Source: Candidatus Binatus soli
Lineage (GTDB): Bacteria; Desulfobacterota; Binatia; Binatales; Binataceae
Direction of reading: 5' to 3'
Length of the DNA: 64,000 nucleotides
Assembly: GCA_002479255.1 (NCBI GenBank)
Contig: DLMJ01000038.1
Coordinates: 1 to 64,000, forward strand
Position 1 is the first letter of the stretch. Each line of letters starts with the position of its first letter. Both the position numbers and the translations under genes were made by a program. This document shows, piece after piece, positions 48,150 to 55,760 of this stretch. Under the pieces are notes generated by a model, which saw nothing but the letters and a program-made list of their open reading frames with translations, did no database searches and was not told where the DNA came from.

Positions 48150-48572
48150 ATGAAAGACCTGAAAGTTCGCGATGTGATGTCAGTGGACCCCACCACTCTT
48201 AAACGCAACGACAAACTCACCTTGGCTGACGACATCATGCGCTTGGGACGGATTCGCCATTTGCCCGTTGTCGATGATGACGGTCAGCTTCTCGTCGGCA
48301 TCGTGAGCCAGCGCGATCTCTTTCGCGATGCGCTCGCGCAGGCGCTTGGCTATGGCAAGCACGCTCAGCGCAAGATCCTGGACACTCTCTCTGTCAAAGA
48401 TGTGATGGGCGGCGATGTAGTCACCACCAGCCCGGATACCGCTCTGGTCGAGGCCGCACGACTTTTGACCGAGCGGAAAATCGGCTGCCTTCCGGTTGTC
48501 GAAAATGGGCGCCTGGTCGGCATCCTGACCGAGGGAGACTTTGTCGCCCTGTTCGCGCGCCGCGGCAATTAA
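48150..48572 (+). CDS. CBS-domain (Bateman module) protein
   Basis: This 140-residue protein consists only of two CBS repeats: VRDVMSVDPTTLKRNDKLTL with RIRHLPVVDDDGQLLVGIVS, and VKDVMGGDVVTTSPDTALVE with KIGCLPVVENGRLVGILTEG. It most likely senses an adenosine nucleotide and regulates a partner. It ends DFVALFARRGN. The last 36 bases recur at 50821-50856 with two differences. It is divergent from the DksA gene, with 299 bases between them that hold only promoter-type sequence. Confidence 0.92.
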   Translation: MKDLKVRDVMSVDPTTLKRNDKLTLADDIMRLGRIRHLPVVDDDGQLLVGIVSQRDLFRDALAQALGYGKHAQRKILDTLSVKDVMGGDVVTTSPDTALVEAARLLTERKIGCLPVVENGRLVGILTEGDFVALFARRGN

Positions 48573-48709
48573 CGTCGCAGCGCACCAACGAAAAACGAAA
48601 AACGAAAAAACGAATTACCAATTACCGCCAGCGCGGCGCTTAGTCTTAACCGCCCGGGATAGCGACAGCTATCCTCGGCGGGCGCTTGGAGGCGCGTGAC
48701 GGGAGAAAA

Positions 48710-50029
48710 ATGAGCAACCAGCCTGACGCGAGTTCGGCCGCCGACATTGCTGGAGCTTCGCGCGCGCTCGGTGACCAAGAGGGCGCGCTGAGAAATCGCC
48801 GGCTGGCCCGCTCGATCGCGGGCGTGCTCGCCTTCGAAGGCTTCACGATGTCGATCAACGGCATCGGCTCACCCTGGATCGCGAAGAGCTTTCACCTTGA
48901 CGAGTCGGGAATCGCGGGCCTGTTCGCATGGATTTCGCTCTCGGCGATCGGCGCGATGGGACTCTCGCGGATGATCGATCGGCTGGGGCGCCGCCGGATG
49001 CTGCTCGTATGCATGGCCGGCACTCTCGTTAGCGCGCTCGCCGCCGCGTTCTCGACTAACATCGCGGCGTTCGCGCTGTGCGAGATTGCGCTCTACGCCT
49101 TCATTGGCGCGACTATCGCCGACGGTATCGTGATCCTGGCCGAGGAACTCGCGATCGAGGAGCGCGCGCGAGGGCAAAGCTGGGGCGGGCTGGGGATTGG
49201 CCTCGGTGGCGGGCTGTGCCTGCTCGTGATGCCGATGGTGGCCAGCCGTTACTCGTGGCGATGGGTGCTGGTGCTGGCGTCGGCGATGGGAGTCGCCGCG
49301 CTGTGGAGGGCCGCCCGCGCCATCCCGGAGAGCGATCGCTGGCAGCACGCCGCCGCGACGGGCACGACTTCGGCCAGCAGCTTCTACGACGTGTTCGGAC
49401 AGCTCTATCGACGCCGCGCGATCACGATTCTGGTCTGCGCGTTGCTGGCCAACATCGCGGCGGTCGCGGGCAGCAGTTGGGCGTACTTCCACCTGGTCTC
49501 GGTCGTAGGGTTGGCGCCGGGCGCCGCCAGCGTCCTGATGCTGGTCGGAGGCGGCGTGGGGATGCTCGGCTTTCCGCTCGCCGCGCGAAGCTGCGAGCGT
49601 TACGGCCGCATCCCCACGATCTTCGTTGCGGGCCTGATGACCGGTCTCGGCGCGCTGGCCTTCTATTGGGGCCCGCCGGCACCCTTGGGCCTTCGCTGGC
49701 TATGGATCGAGGTCACGTATTGCTGTTTCACCGCTGGCCTGAGCGCGGGGCAGGTGGGCGGCAATTCGCTGGCGACCGAACTTTTTCCGACCGCGATCCG
49801 AGGCGCGATGATGGGATGGTTCGCGCTCGTCGGCGCGGCCGGCGCGGTCTCCGCGCAGACCCTGATCGCGGTTCTCGCCGCGCGCCTTGGCGGTCTGTCG
49901 ATCGTGGTCGGATACTTAAGCCTGCTTGCGATACCCAACGCGATCATCGTCGCGCTATTCCTTCCCGAAACGCGCGGCCTCTCGCTCGAAGCCTCCGCGA
50001 TGGAAGAGGCGTTCGAGGAGTCGCGGTAG
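48710..50029 (+). CDS. MFS transporter
   Basis: This major facilitator superfamily permease has 439 residues and about 12 membrane helices. Start ATG 48710 follows GGGAG. Motif A between helices 2 and 3 is SRMIDRLGRRRMLLVCMAG, and the conserved counterpart between helices 8 and 9 is LAARSCERYGRIPTIFVAG. Acidic EELAIEERARGQSWG after helix 4 resembles sugar-porter/aromatic-acid MFS members. The substrate is unknown. It lies between the CBS gene and the duplicated copy of that gene's 3' end. Confidence 0.9.
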   Translation: MSNQPDASSAADIAGASRALGDQEGALRNRRLARSIAGVLAFEGFTMSINGIGSPWIAKSFHLDESGIAGLFAWISLSAIGAMGLSRMIDRLGRRRMLLVCMAGTLVSALAAAFSTNIAAFALCEIALYAFIGATIADGIVILAEELAIEERARGQSWGGLGIGLGGGLCLLVMPMVASRYSWRWVLVLASAMGVAALWRAARAIPESDRWQHAAATGTTSASSFYDVFGQLYRRRAITILVCALLANIAAVAGSSWAYFHLVSVVGLAPGAASVLMLVGGGVGMLGFPLAARSCERYGRIPTIFVAGLMTGLGALAFYWGPPAPLGLRWLWIEVTYCCFTAGLSAGQVGGNSLATELFPTAIRGAMMGWFALVGAAGAVSAQTLIAVLAARLGGLSIVVGYLSLLAIPNAIIVALFLPETRGLSLEASAMEEAFEESR

Positions 50030-50119
50030 TGTCCTGGGACAGTACCGAAGTCGGAATCGTCTCGCGCCGCGGCGATTAACCCGGGATTTGGCCGGCAGAG
50101 CACCATCAGCGAGCAGATG

Positions 50120-50746
50120 TTACGTTGCCACCGTTTCCGACTTCCTCTTGTGTGTCACGGCCTTCACTCTTCCAAGTGAGACGCGAGACAGCACGATCTC
50201 GAAACCGGCGTCGAGGAGCATTCGGTCCAATTCGTCGCGCGTGGGAACTTCCGTCCCGTGGTGTCCGCTCGGCGGCTTGCCGGGGCGCCGGGCCGGATCG
50301 ATCAGCGCGAATGTCCCTGTTGACTTAAGCACGCGCGCGATCTCGCGCAGCGCTTCAAAATAGCCGCGAAAATGATGGAGCCCGTACAAGCAAAGCACCA
50401 AGTCGAAGGAACCGTCGCGGAACGGCAGATGCTTGCCGTCGGCGCGACAGAGCCCAGAGCTCTCGGCCGCTCCATGCTCGCGCAAGTATTCACGCGTGCG
50501 CGGCAGAATCGTTCCATCATAATCAAGCGCCACGATCCGCGCGGACCGATCGAGTCGTGCAAGGCCCGCCGTCGCCCATCCGAGGCCCGTTGCGATATCG
50601 AGGCAGTTCGCCCCGCGCGGGATCCTTACTCCACGGAGCAGGCTCGGAAGCTCCACTGCCATTCCCAACCATGCGCGCGGCCGGCTGTACACGAGCCAGC
50701 GCCCAAGTCCGCGCATCAGAATGCCGCGATTATCTTTCTGTTCCAT
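50120..50746 (-). CDS. Class I SAM-dependent methyltransferase
   Basis: This 208-residue protein starts at ATG 50746, with no strong ribosome-binding site. AdoMet motif I is CLDIATGLGWATAGLARL, motif II IVALDYDGTIL, and FDLVLCLYGLHHFRGYFEAL is a methyltransf_11-type core. The C-terminus FEIVLSRVSLGRVKAVTHKR is strand-helix. The substrate is unknown. It converges with the MFS gene and, like it, lies inside the segment bounded by the two copies of the CBS-gene 3' end. Confidence 0.85.
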   Translation of the reverse strand: MEQKDNRGILMRGLGRWLVYSRPRAWLGMAVELPSLLRGVRIPRGANCLDIATGLGWATAGLARLDRSARIVALDYDGTILPRTREYLREHGAAESSGLCRADGKHLPFRDGSFDLVLCLYGLHHFRGYFEALREIARVLKSTGTFALIDPARRPGKPPSGHHGTEVPTRDELDRMLLDAGFEIVLSRVSLGRVKAVTHKRKSETVAT

Positions 50747-50820
50747 TTCGTTCGCCGATCCATAAAGACCCAAGCGCCGAGGCGACCTCGCAGAGCGTCA
50801 CCGTCGGTCCCACCTCCGGC

Positions 50821-50856
50821 GACTTTGTCGCCCTGATCGCGCGCCGCGGCAATTGA
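50821..50856 (+). repeat. Duplicated 3' end of the CBS gene
   Basis: 36 bases match 48537-48572 with two differences, covering DFVAL[F/I]ARRGN and the stop (TAA in the gene, TGA here). It is in the same orientation, 2,284 bases downstream. No CBS coding sequence is recognisable upstream of it. Confidence 0.7.
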
Positions 50857-50980
50857 CCTTGAAAAACTAATTTTTGACAGCCTGTTTCAACCAGGCCGCC
50901 GGACCGCTGAACGCAGCCCCAATGCGCTGACGGCGACCGCCACGGCGCTATGAAGCCGATCCGATGATGGTCTGATAGTC

Positions 50981-51943
50981 CTAGATTTTGGGTCCCGTCA
51001 CCGAGACCTCGGGAATCGGTGCGCCGCTCACCCTCAACTGTCCGGCCGTGAACTTCGCGATCGTTCCGTCGGAGTAATTCATAACCACCAGATTGCCGCT
51101 GGTGTCGAATACCGCTCCCCATGGTGCGTCAAAGATGGCGCTGCTCAACGTCACCATCGGAGCGGGTTTGCCGGAGATGGTCAGTTGATCCTTCGCATAC
51201 TCCACGACCGTGTCCGCGTCTTCGTTGGGGACCCAAAGGTTGCCCCTTTGATCGAACGCGATCTCTCCTGGGCTGCAGAGGTTCGTGCAGTCGCCGTCGT
51301 CGGAAAGCAGAACCTCGGCCGACTTGCGACCGCTGCTCGTCAGTTCGCCGGCGGAGAATTCGGCGATCTGATTACCGTCCTTGCTATCTACCCACGCATT
51401 CCCGACTTTGTCGAACGTCACAAAGTTCGGACCATCCAGATCGGGGGAAGTGATGATTATGCGGGGCGTTATGTTTCCGCTGCCCGCATCCAGCTGTTCT
51501 TCTGACAGTTCCTCGATCGAGTTGTTAACGGCGTCCACCACCCACAGGTTACCCTGATGGTCGAAGCTGCAGCCATAGAGAGATTTGAACGCGAACGTAC
51601 TTTTGATGATCACCCCGGGCGCCGGGTTCGGATCGCGTCCCAGGTTCTTGAGTTGCGCGGCAGTGAATCGCGCCACCTCGTCGCCGCCGATAACAGCCCA
51701 AAGGTTATGAGATTCGTCAAAGGCAATACCGGTCGCGGAGTCAAACGTGCTCAGATGAGTGGGCGTTGGCGTCCCACTCCTGGCGAGTTGTTCCGGTGTG
51801 TATGACTCGATGCCGCCGCCAAAGCCGCTAGTGACCGATATCCACAGGTCCGCGCACCATGCGTGCGGCGGCATGCCGCAAGTCAGCATCAGGAGCGCAA
51901 CGGCCGCGACCAAGCGGCGCCAGCGAAAAATATCGATGCTCAT
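50981..51943 (-). CDS. Secreted beta-propeller (NHL/SMP-30-like) protein
   Basis: This exported protein has 320 residues from ATG 51943, right after GGAGAAG. A signal peptide (LVAAVALLMLTCGMPPHAWC) ends in AWC-A; a lipobox is not convincing. The mature part repeats a blade pattern with GIAFDESHNLWAVIGGD, CSFDHQGNLWVVDA, VTFDKVGNAWVDSKDGN, IAFDQRGNLWVPNEDAD and AVFDTSGNLVVMNYSDG, about six blades. Each blade is followed by a characteristic segment like YTPEQLARSGTPTP or FTAAQLKNLGRDPNP. Likely extracytoplasmic; the ligand or enzymatic role is unknown. Confidence 0.85.
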   Translation of the reverse strand: MSIDIFRWRRLVAAVALLMLTCGMPPHAWCADLWISVTSGFGGGIESYTPEQLARSGTPTPTHLSTFDSATGIAFDESHNLWAVIGGDEVARFTAAQLKNLGRDPNPAPGVIIKSTFAFKSLYGCSFDHQGNLWVVDAVNNSIEELSEEQLDAGSGNITPRIIITSPDLDGPNFVTFDKVGNAWVDSKDGNQIAEFSAGELTSSGRKSAEVLLSDDGDCTNLCSPGEIAFDQRGNLWVPNEDADTVVEYAKDQLTISGKPAPMVTLSSAIFDAPWGAVFDTSGNLVVMNYSDGTIAKFTAGQLRVSGAPIPEVSVTGPKI

Positions 51944-52035
51944 CTTCTCCGGGATTTCTACTTTACCCTCGGATTTCAACTCCACTTATATAGACAAGAC
52001 GGGCTCCCGCGGCAAGGGTCTAACGCGGTTTTGGC

Positions 52036-52100
52036 GGTAGTGTCGTGGCCCACACTCTGGAGCTTGGGCCTTATTCACTTTTTGTTTTGTCTGCGGCCGC
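52036..52100 (+). repeat. Direct repeat, left copy (65 bases)
   Basis: Begins GGTAGTGTCGTGGCCCACAC and matches 53035-53100 with about six mismatches and one indel. On the plus strand it contains GGCCCA...TGGGCC followed by TTATTCACTTTTTG, a hairpin with a T-rich tail. It lies immediately beyond the stop of the frameshifted ASH gene. Confidence 0.85.
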
Positions 52101-52109
52101 CGGGCGATT

Positions 52110-52815
52110 CTACCCCCACTCCAGAACCGGCTCGTACTGCTCGATACCAGGCGAAGGGCTCGGCAATGGGCTCGGACTCGGCGTGGCAGTTGCGGTCGGG
52201 GTCGGCTTCTTCTGCGTGGCCTTCCCATTCAGAGTAACGGTTGCCGAGCTCTTCCCACTGGTCGCGCCACTGGTGATCGCGATCGTTCCGTCGTCGGCGC
52301 CCTTTCCCTTGGGGATAAACTCAACCTCAACCGCGAGGCTTCCTTTGGCAGCAATGGTGCCGGGAACGCTCGACGTGATGACGTAGGCGGAATTGGTGGG
52401 CACGCCGACGCTTAGGTTGTCCAGCGTCGCCGTCCCGGTGTTCTTGATGGTGAAATGCTTGGTCTCGGTGGTCGGTTTTTTGTCGAGGTTGACGCTGTAG
52501 CTCAGCGTCGTGGGCGAGACAGAAAGTTTACTAACGGGCGTCTTGGTCTTTGTGTGCCGACAAGCTAGTCACGCTGCCGGTACCGGTGGACGTGAACAGC
52601 ATAATTCCAACTTTGACTGTGTTGTCCTGATCCGTCTCAACCTTGCTGCACGCATACGTGCCTTTTAAGTCGGAGAGAGTCCCGCTGCTGGTGCAGCTCG
52701 GAGCAGGGCTGGGGCATACGTCGGAGGCATTCGCCACCCCGCCGTTGCGCGGCGAACCGAGCATGATACAAACGAAGCCAAACGAGAGAAAAAGAAGGGC
52801 GATTGCTTGCTTCAT
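52110..52815 (-). pseudogene. Frameshifted secreted ASH/Ig-like domain protein
   Basis: The first frame from ATG 52815 gives a signal peptide (AIALLFLSFGFVCIMLGS) and a Cys-containing segment (CPSPAPSCTSSGTLSDLKGT), ending at 52531. A second frame, closed upstream by a stop at about 52570 and without a start codon, continues seamlessly from TKTKTPVSKLSVSPTTLSYS through an ASH-type beta-sandwich (HFTIKNTGTATLDNLSVGVP, VEVEFIPKGKGADDGTIAIT) to a Pro/Thr/Ser tail (PTPTATATPSPSPLPSPSPG) and stop at 52110. One indel near 52535-52560 would restore a protein of about 234 residues. It could be true decay or a sequence error. The segment is flanked by direct repeats. Confidence 0.75.
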
Positions 52816-52970
52816 TAGGGAGTCCCCCTCCGGGAATAAGAATTAGGAATGTACATTTATCCACGTTTCAGAATTTCTTATACTTACACATCAGTCGCGC
52901 TACTGTGACAAACCCTCAGCTCGGTTTTCACTCCGGAGCGTTGTCGGTACCCGCGGAAGGGACCGATGCG

Positions 52971-53033
52971 ATCAGATGTGATCGCAAAATGTGATCAGAC
53001 GTGACCACAAAAATCAGATGTGATCACAAAAAG
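52971..53033. repeat. Three degenerate copies of ATCAGAYGTGAYCRCAAAA
   Basis: Units begin at 52971, 52994 and 53013 (spacing 23 and 19 bases). The third contains the palindrome TGTGATCACA (53019-53028). The half-site TGTGA recalls FNR/CRP-type operators. The cluster lies about 155 bases upstream of the frameshifted ASH gene start, on its promoter side. Function is not known. Confidence 0.6.
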
Positions 53034-53034
53034 T

Positions 53035-53100
53035 GGTAGTGTCGTGGCCCGCCCTCTGGAGCTTGGGCGTTGTTCACTTTTTGCCTTGTCGCGTGGCCGC
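53035..53100 (+). repeat. Direct repeat, right copy (66 bases)
   Basis: Begins GGTAGTGTCGTGGCCCGCCC and matches 52036-52100 at roughly 88-90% by eye. The GCCC...GGGC hairpin and T-rich tail (TTCACTTTTTGCCTTG) are preserved. It starts two bases after the triple TGTGA repeat. Confidence 0.85.
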
Positions 53101-53298
53101 TGGAAAAAAACAGGCTGGCTGAGGTTGGCATGCTTTTCATGGCTCATTGCGTTGATTCCGAAGGAGACATTCGGGGAAAATTGTATCCTTTCGTTCGCCG
53201 GTTATCGTCTAAAGCGGGCGGTATCTTTGGCATATTTGCTGCAATGACTGAGCAGAACTGCCTCAACAGTGTTTCTTCATGGACACCGGGCGGGGAAC

Positions 53299-54252
53299 AT
53301 GCCGCAAAAGGTGAAAGCGGAGACTTCGGAGCAAACTCGCCTCTCTCCCACCGTGCTGCTCCTCTCTGATGACGAGGTGTTGGCGAAGCTCGCACTCGGA
53401 ATCGTCAAGCGTCCTTGGAAGCTGGTTCGCCATGCAGCCGACAAATACGTGGGTCGCGAGCTGTTCGCGCGGCCAAATGTTCGACTCGTCATACTCGACG
53501 ACCAGGGGATCGAGGAAAACGATCGCGGCTGGCTGCTCGAGCAGATTCGCAAGCACTTCTCCGGCCCCCCTTTGCTCTATGTCGCCGGCAGCCAAAGCGA
53601 TGCCAACGAGAAACGGGCGCGCACCAAAGGCGCCCACTACTACGTTTCGAAGCCACTGCCGATCGAACGATTCGGACACGTGCTGCAATCATTTTTGCAG
53701 GCGAAGCAAGTCGAAGGACAATCCGCGCATTCAGCCGCGGAGAAATCTGGGATCAACGCGGGAGAATCGAGCGCCGGGAACCCAACGCGTATCGACGCGG
53801 GAATCCGCTGTCTCTCGGAGGAACTCAATCGCGAAGGCTCCCAGCTAAGATCACGCCTGCTCGATGCGGCGCTGGCCGGATTGCGCCTCGCGCGCAATCC
53901 GGAGTCGCCCGAGCTCAGGCGCGATGCTGCCCAGATTTGGGCGGCGATACAGCCAACGCTATCCCATCACCTCGACGCCCAAGACAGCCAGTTGCTTCCG
54001 TGGCTGGTGCAGCAAGGCCGTCTCTCGTCGGAAGCCGGGCGCAAGGTCCGCGCATTCCACGACCGGCTGCGAACGCTCATCGGCGCAATCGTTGACACCG
54101 GCGCGGATCGCCTCACTGAAGCTCAGGCGCGTGACGCCGGACAAGCGTTGAGCGGACTCGCGGTCATCTTGGACGACGCAATCGACAACGAAGAGTGCAG
54201 GCTCTTCCCAACGATTCAGAAGGCGCTCTTCGGAATCGACCGTCGCAGTTGA
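53299..54252 (+). CDS. Receiver domain fused to a degenerate hemerythrin-like domain
   Basis: This 317-residue protein starts at ATG 53299; GTG 53269 would add ten residues. Residues 15-135 form a response-regulator receiver: TVLLLSDDEVLAKLAL, the phosphorylatable Asp in RLVILDDQG, and the lysine in HYYVSKPLPIERF. A linker leads to an alpha-helical bundle (about 165-310) with the hemerythrin-like pattern LSHHLDAQDSQLLPWL, AFHDRLRTLI and LDDAIDNEECRLFPTI. Some iron ligands are altered: the last His position reads Ala, and the Glu pair of the first motif reads Gln-Asp. Metal or oxygen binding is therefore doubtful. No kinase gene is nearby. Confidence 0.75.
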   Translation: MPQKVKAETSEQTRLSPTVLLLSDDEVLAKLALGIVKRPWKLVRHAADKYVGRELFARPNVRLVILDDQGIEENDRGWLLEQIRKHFSGPPLLYVAGSQSDANEKRARTKGAHYYVSKPLPIERFGHVLQSFLQAKQVEGQSAHSAAEKSGINAGESSAGNPTRIDAGIRCLSEELNREGSQLRSRLLDAALAGLRLARNPESPELRRDAAQIWAAIQPTLSHHLDAQDSQLLPWLVQQGRLSSEAGRKVRAFHDRLRTLIGAIVDTGADRLTEAQARDAGQALSGLAVILDDAIDNEECRLFPTIQKALFGIDRRS

Positions 54253-54275
54253 AATCGATAAGTTATCCGGGAACC

Positions 54276-54548
54276 ATGATCGACCGCGCGATTAAGCGAC
54301 TGTTGGGCGTCGCGGTGCTGGCGGCAGCCGCCGGGTTGTACGGGTGCGCGTCATCCACGACTGGTCAAGACGCTGCCATGACCATCTCATGCCAAGGAAA
54401 GGACCGGCAGGAGTGCGAAGCCCGCGATAATGCCCGCCAGCTACGCGACGCAGCGGACTACCAAGATGAGCCCGCCTTGGGATACCTGCAGTCGCCGCCG
54501 GGATTGCTGCCAGTACCTCTCACCTCGCGGAATGGTTCCTCGAATTAG
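54276..54548 (+). CDS. Small putative lipoprotein
   Basis: This 90-residue protein starts at ATG 54276. A basic start (MIDRAIKRLLG) and hydrophobic segment lead to the lipobox LYGC, predicting lipid attachment at Cys24. The mature part is short, hydrophilic and carries two further Cys residues (ISCQGKDRQECEARDNARQL), ending PPGLLPVPLTSRNGSSN. No family is recognised. It lies 24 bases after the receiver-hemerythrin gene and may share its transcript. Confidence 0.7.
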   Translation: MIDRAIKRLLGVAVLAAAAGLYGCASSTTGQDAAMTISCQGKDRQECEARDNARQLRDAADYQDEPALGYLQSPPGLLPVPLTSRNGSSN

Positions 54549-54695
54549 TTGAAAGAACGGGCGCGTTGTCTCGCGGCGGCGGTGCGAATCAAGGCGGCAC
54601 TGGCCGCAGCCGGCGAAAACAGGGTCGAGGCGGTGACCACGCTCGGAGTCGATCGGACGACGCTATATCGGTTGATGAGGCGTCTCAGTCTTTAG
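54549..54695 (+). pseudogene. Fis-type helix-turn-helix fragment (48 codons)
   Basis: Directly after the lipoprotein stop and in the same frame, an open stretch reads AVRIKAALAAAGENRVEAVT then TLGVDRTTLYRLMRRLSL and stop. This is the Fis/HTH_8 DNA-binding domain at the C-terminus of NtrC-type regulators. The only in-frame start is TTG 54549, with no ribosome-binding site. It is most likely the remnant of a sigma-54-type regulator; a minimal free-standing HTH protein is the alternative. Stop-codon readthrough from the lipoprotein is possible but unlikely. Confidence 0.65.
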
Positions 54696-54708
54696 GTCGG
54701 ACTCGCGC

Positions 54709-54759
54709 ACAAAACAAACAGGCCCCGGACCGACGCGTAGGCGCGCCGGGTCCGAGGCC
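54709..54759 (-). terminator. Rho-independent terminator of the tad operon
   Basis: GGCCCCGGACC (54721-54731) pairs with GGTCCGAGGCC (54749-54759) with one mismatch. Read on the minus strand the stem is followed by TGTTTGTTTTGT. It lies 57 bases past the tadC stop. Confidence 0.8.
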
Positions 54760-54815
54760 CCCTGGGAGAGGCTAACTGGATTGCCTTCCGATCGCTGAAA
54801 TCAGTCGGCCCGGGA

Positions 54816-55760
54816 TCATCCTGCGCCACCAGAGGAGAGCGTGTGGAGGACCGAGATCATTGCCGGTCCGACGATTACCGCGATCATCGCGGGCAATACG
54901 AAGAGGACCAGCGGGAACAGAATCTTAATCGATGCCTTCTGCGCGTCTTCCTCGGCATGTATCCGGCGACGCTGTCGCAATGCGTCCGAACTGGAACGCA
55001 ACGCAGGTCCGATCTGCGCGCCAAGTTGTTCACTCTGAACCAAGGTTGCGGCGAGCGGCTTGATATCATCAACCGCAGTCCGCTCGGCCAGCCCGCGCAA
55101 CGCCTGTCCGAGCGACGCGCCCGCGGAGATATCGGTGGCGACCAGATTCAACTCGGTGCCGATTTCCTGACCATGACGTTCGCATTCCGTGCCGACGATT
55201 CGAATCGCCTCGAACAGTCCGAGGCCCGCTTCGACGCATACCACCAGCAGATCGAGCACGTCCGAGAGCTGCTTTGAGATGTTTTGCTGGCGCGTCCGCG
55301 CGCGCCGTCCCAGGTAGTAGGCGGGCAGGAAAATTCCGATCCCTGTGCCGCCGATTCCGAACAGCAGCGGCTGAGCCGTTGTGGCGTGAAGAATAAATCC
55401 GACCAACAGTCCCAAACCTCCGCATCCGATCGCCAGCAGCACACGGGTGACCTGATAGGTCTGCGGCGCGCTGGACTTCAGAAATCCCGCCTGCGCCAGA
55501 GTCTGCTGGAGCTTCTCCCCGGTGGGAGTATCCAGGTTCGGCGGTGGGATGCGCTTGGAGGCCCATCTGAAAAGCATGCGGAGCAGGTTGTCGTCCTGAA
55601 GGTCACCTTCGAGTGCGCCCTGCGAAGCCCGCATCTTGACCGCCAAATCCGCGAATCGTTCATCGACCGCCCGGCTCTGCGGCGAAATGGCGAGGTACAA
55701 GGCCGCGCACGCCGCGCCAGCCAGGAGAAAGACCGCTATGCCAACCATGAATGGACTCAT
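54816..55760 (-). CDS. tadC: TadC, inner-membrane platform protein of the Tad pilus
   Basis: Type II secretion F-domain membrane protein of 314 residues that forms the platform with TadB. The N-terminal helix MVGIAVFLLAGAACAALYLA and paired central helices (VLLAIGCGGLGLLVGFIL, IGIFLPAYYLG) precede the cytoplasmic helical F domain (LLVVCVEAGLGLFEAIRIVG, LAERTAVDDIKPLAATLVQS). The C-terminal membrane segment is ILFPLVLFVLPAMIAVIVGP. Its start codon overlaps the tadB stop by one base, so translation is coupled. Last gene of the operon. Confidence 0.93.
   Translation of the reverse strand: MSPFMVGIAVFLLAGAACAALYLAISPQSRAVDERFADLAVKMRASQGALEGDLQDDNLLRMLFRWASKRIPPPNLDTPTGEKLQQTLAQAGFLKSSAPQTYQVTRVLLAIGCGGLGLLVGFILHATTAQPLLFGIGGTGIGIFLPAYYLGRRARTRQQNISKQLSDVLDLLVVCVEAGLGLFEAIRIVGTECERHGQEIGTELNLVATDISAGASLGQALRGLAERTAVDDIKPLAATLVQSEQLGAQIGPALRSSSDALRQRRRIHAEEDAQKASIKILFPLVLFVLPAMIAVIVGPAMISVLHTLSSGGAG

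Larger units (their letters stand above)
52816..53298. other. Intergenic region with repeats and probable divergent promoters
   Basis: This 480-base region lies between the frameshifted ASH gene (minus) and the receiver-hemerythrin gene (plus). It holds three short degenerate repeats (52971-53033) and the right copy of the 65-base repeat (53035-53100). The rest (53101-53298) has short open frames without coding character. Confidence 0.6.

Noticed and set aside
50030..50079. Possible third copy of the CBS gene end (reads VGIVSRRGD and stop)
   Set aside because: Only about a dozen GC-rich bases match, so chance similarity is likely.
52971..53033. Short tandem repeats considered as a CRISPR array
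   Set aside because: Only three units, no spacers of constant length and no cas genes.
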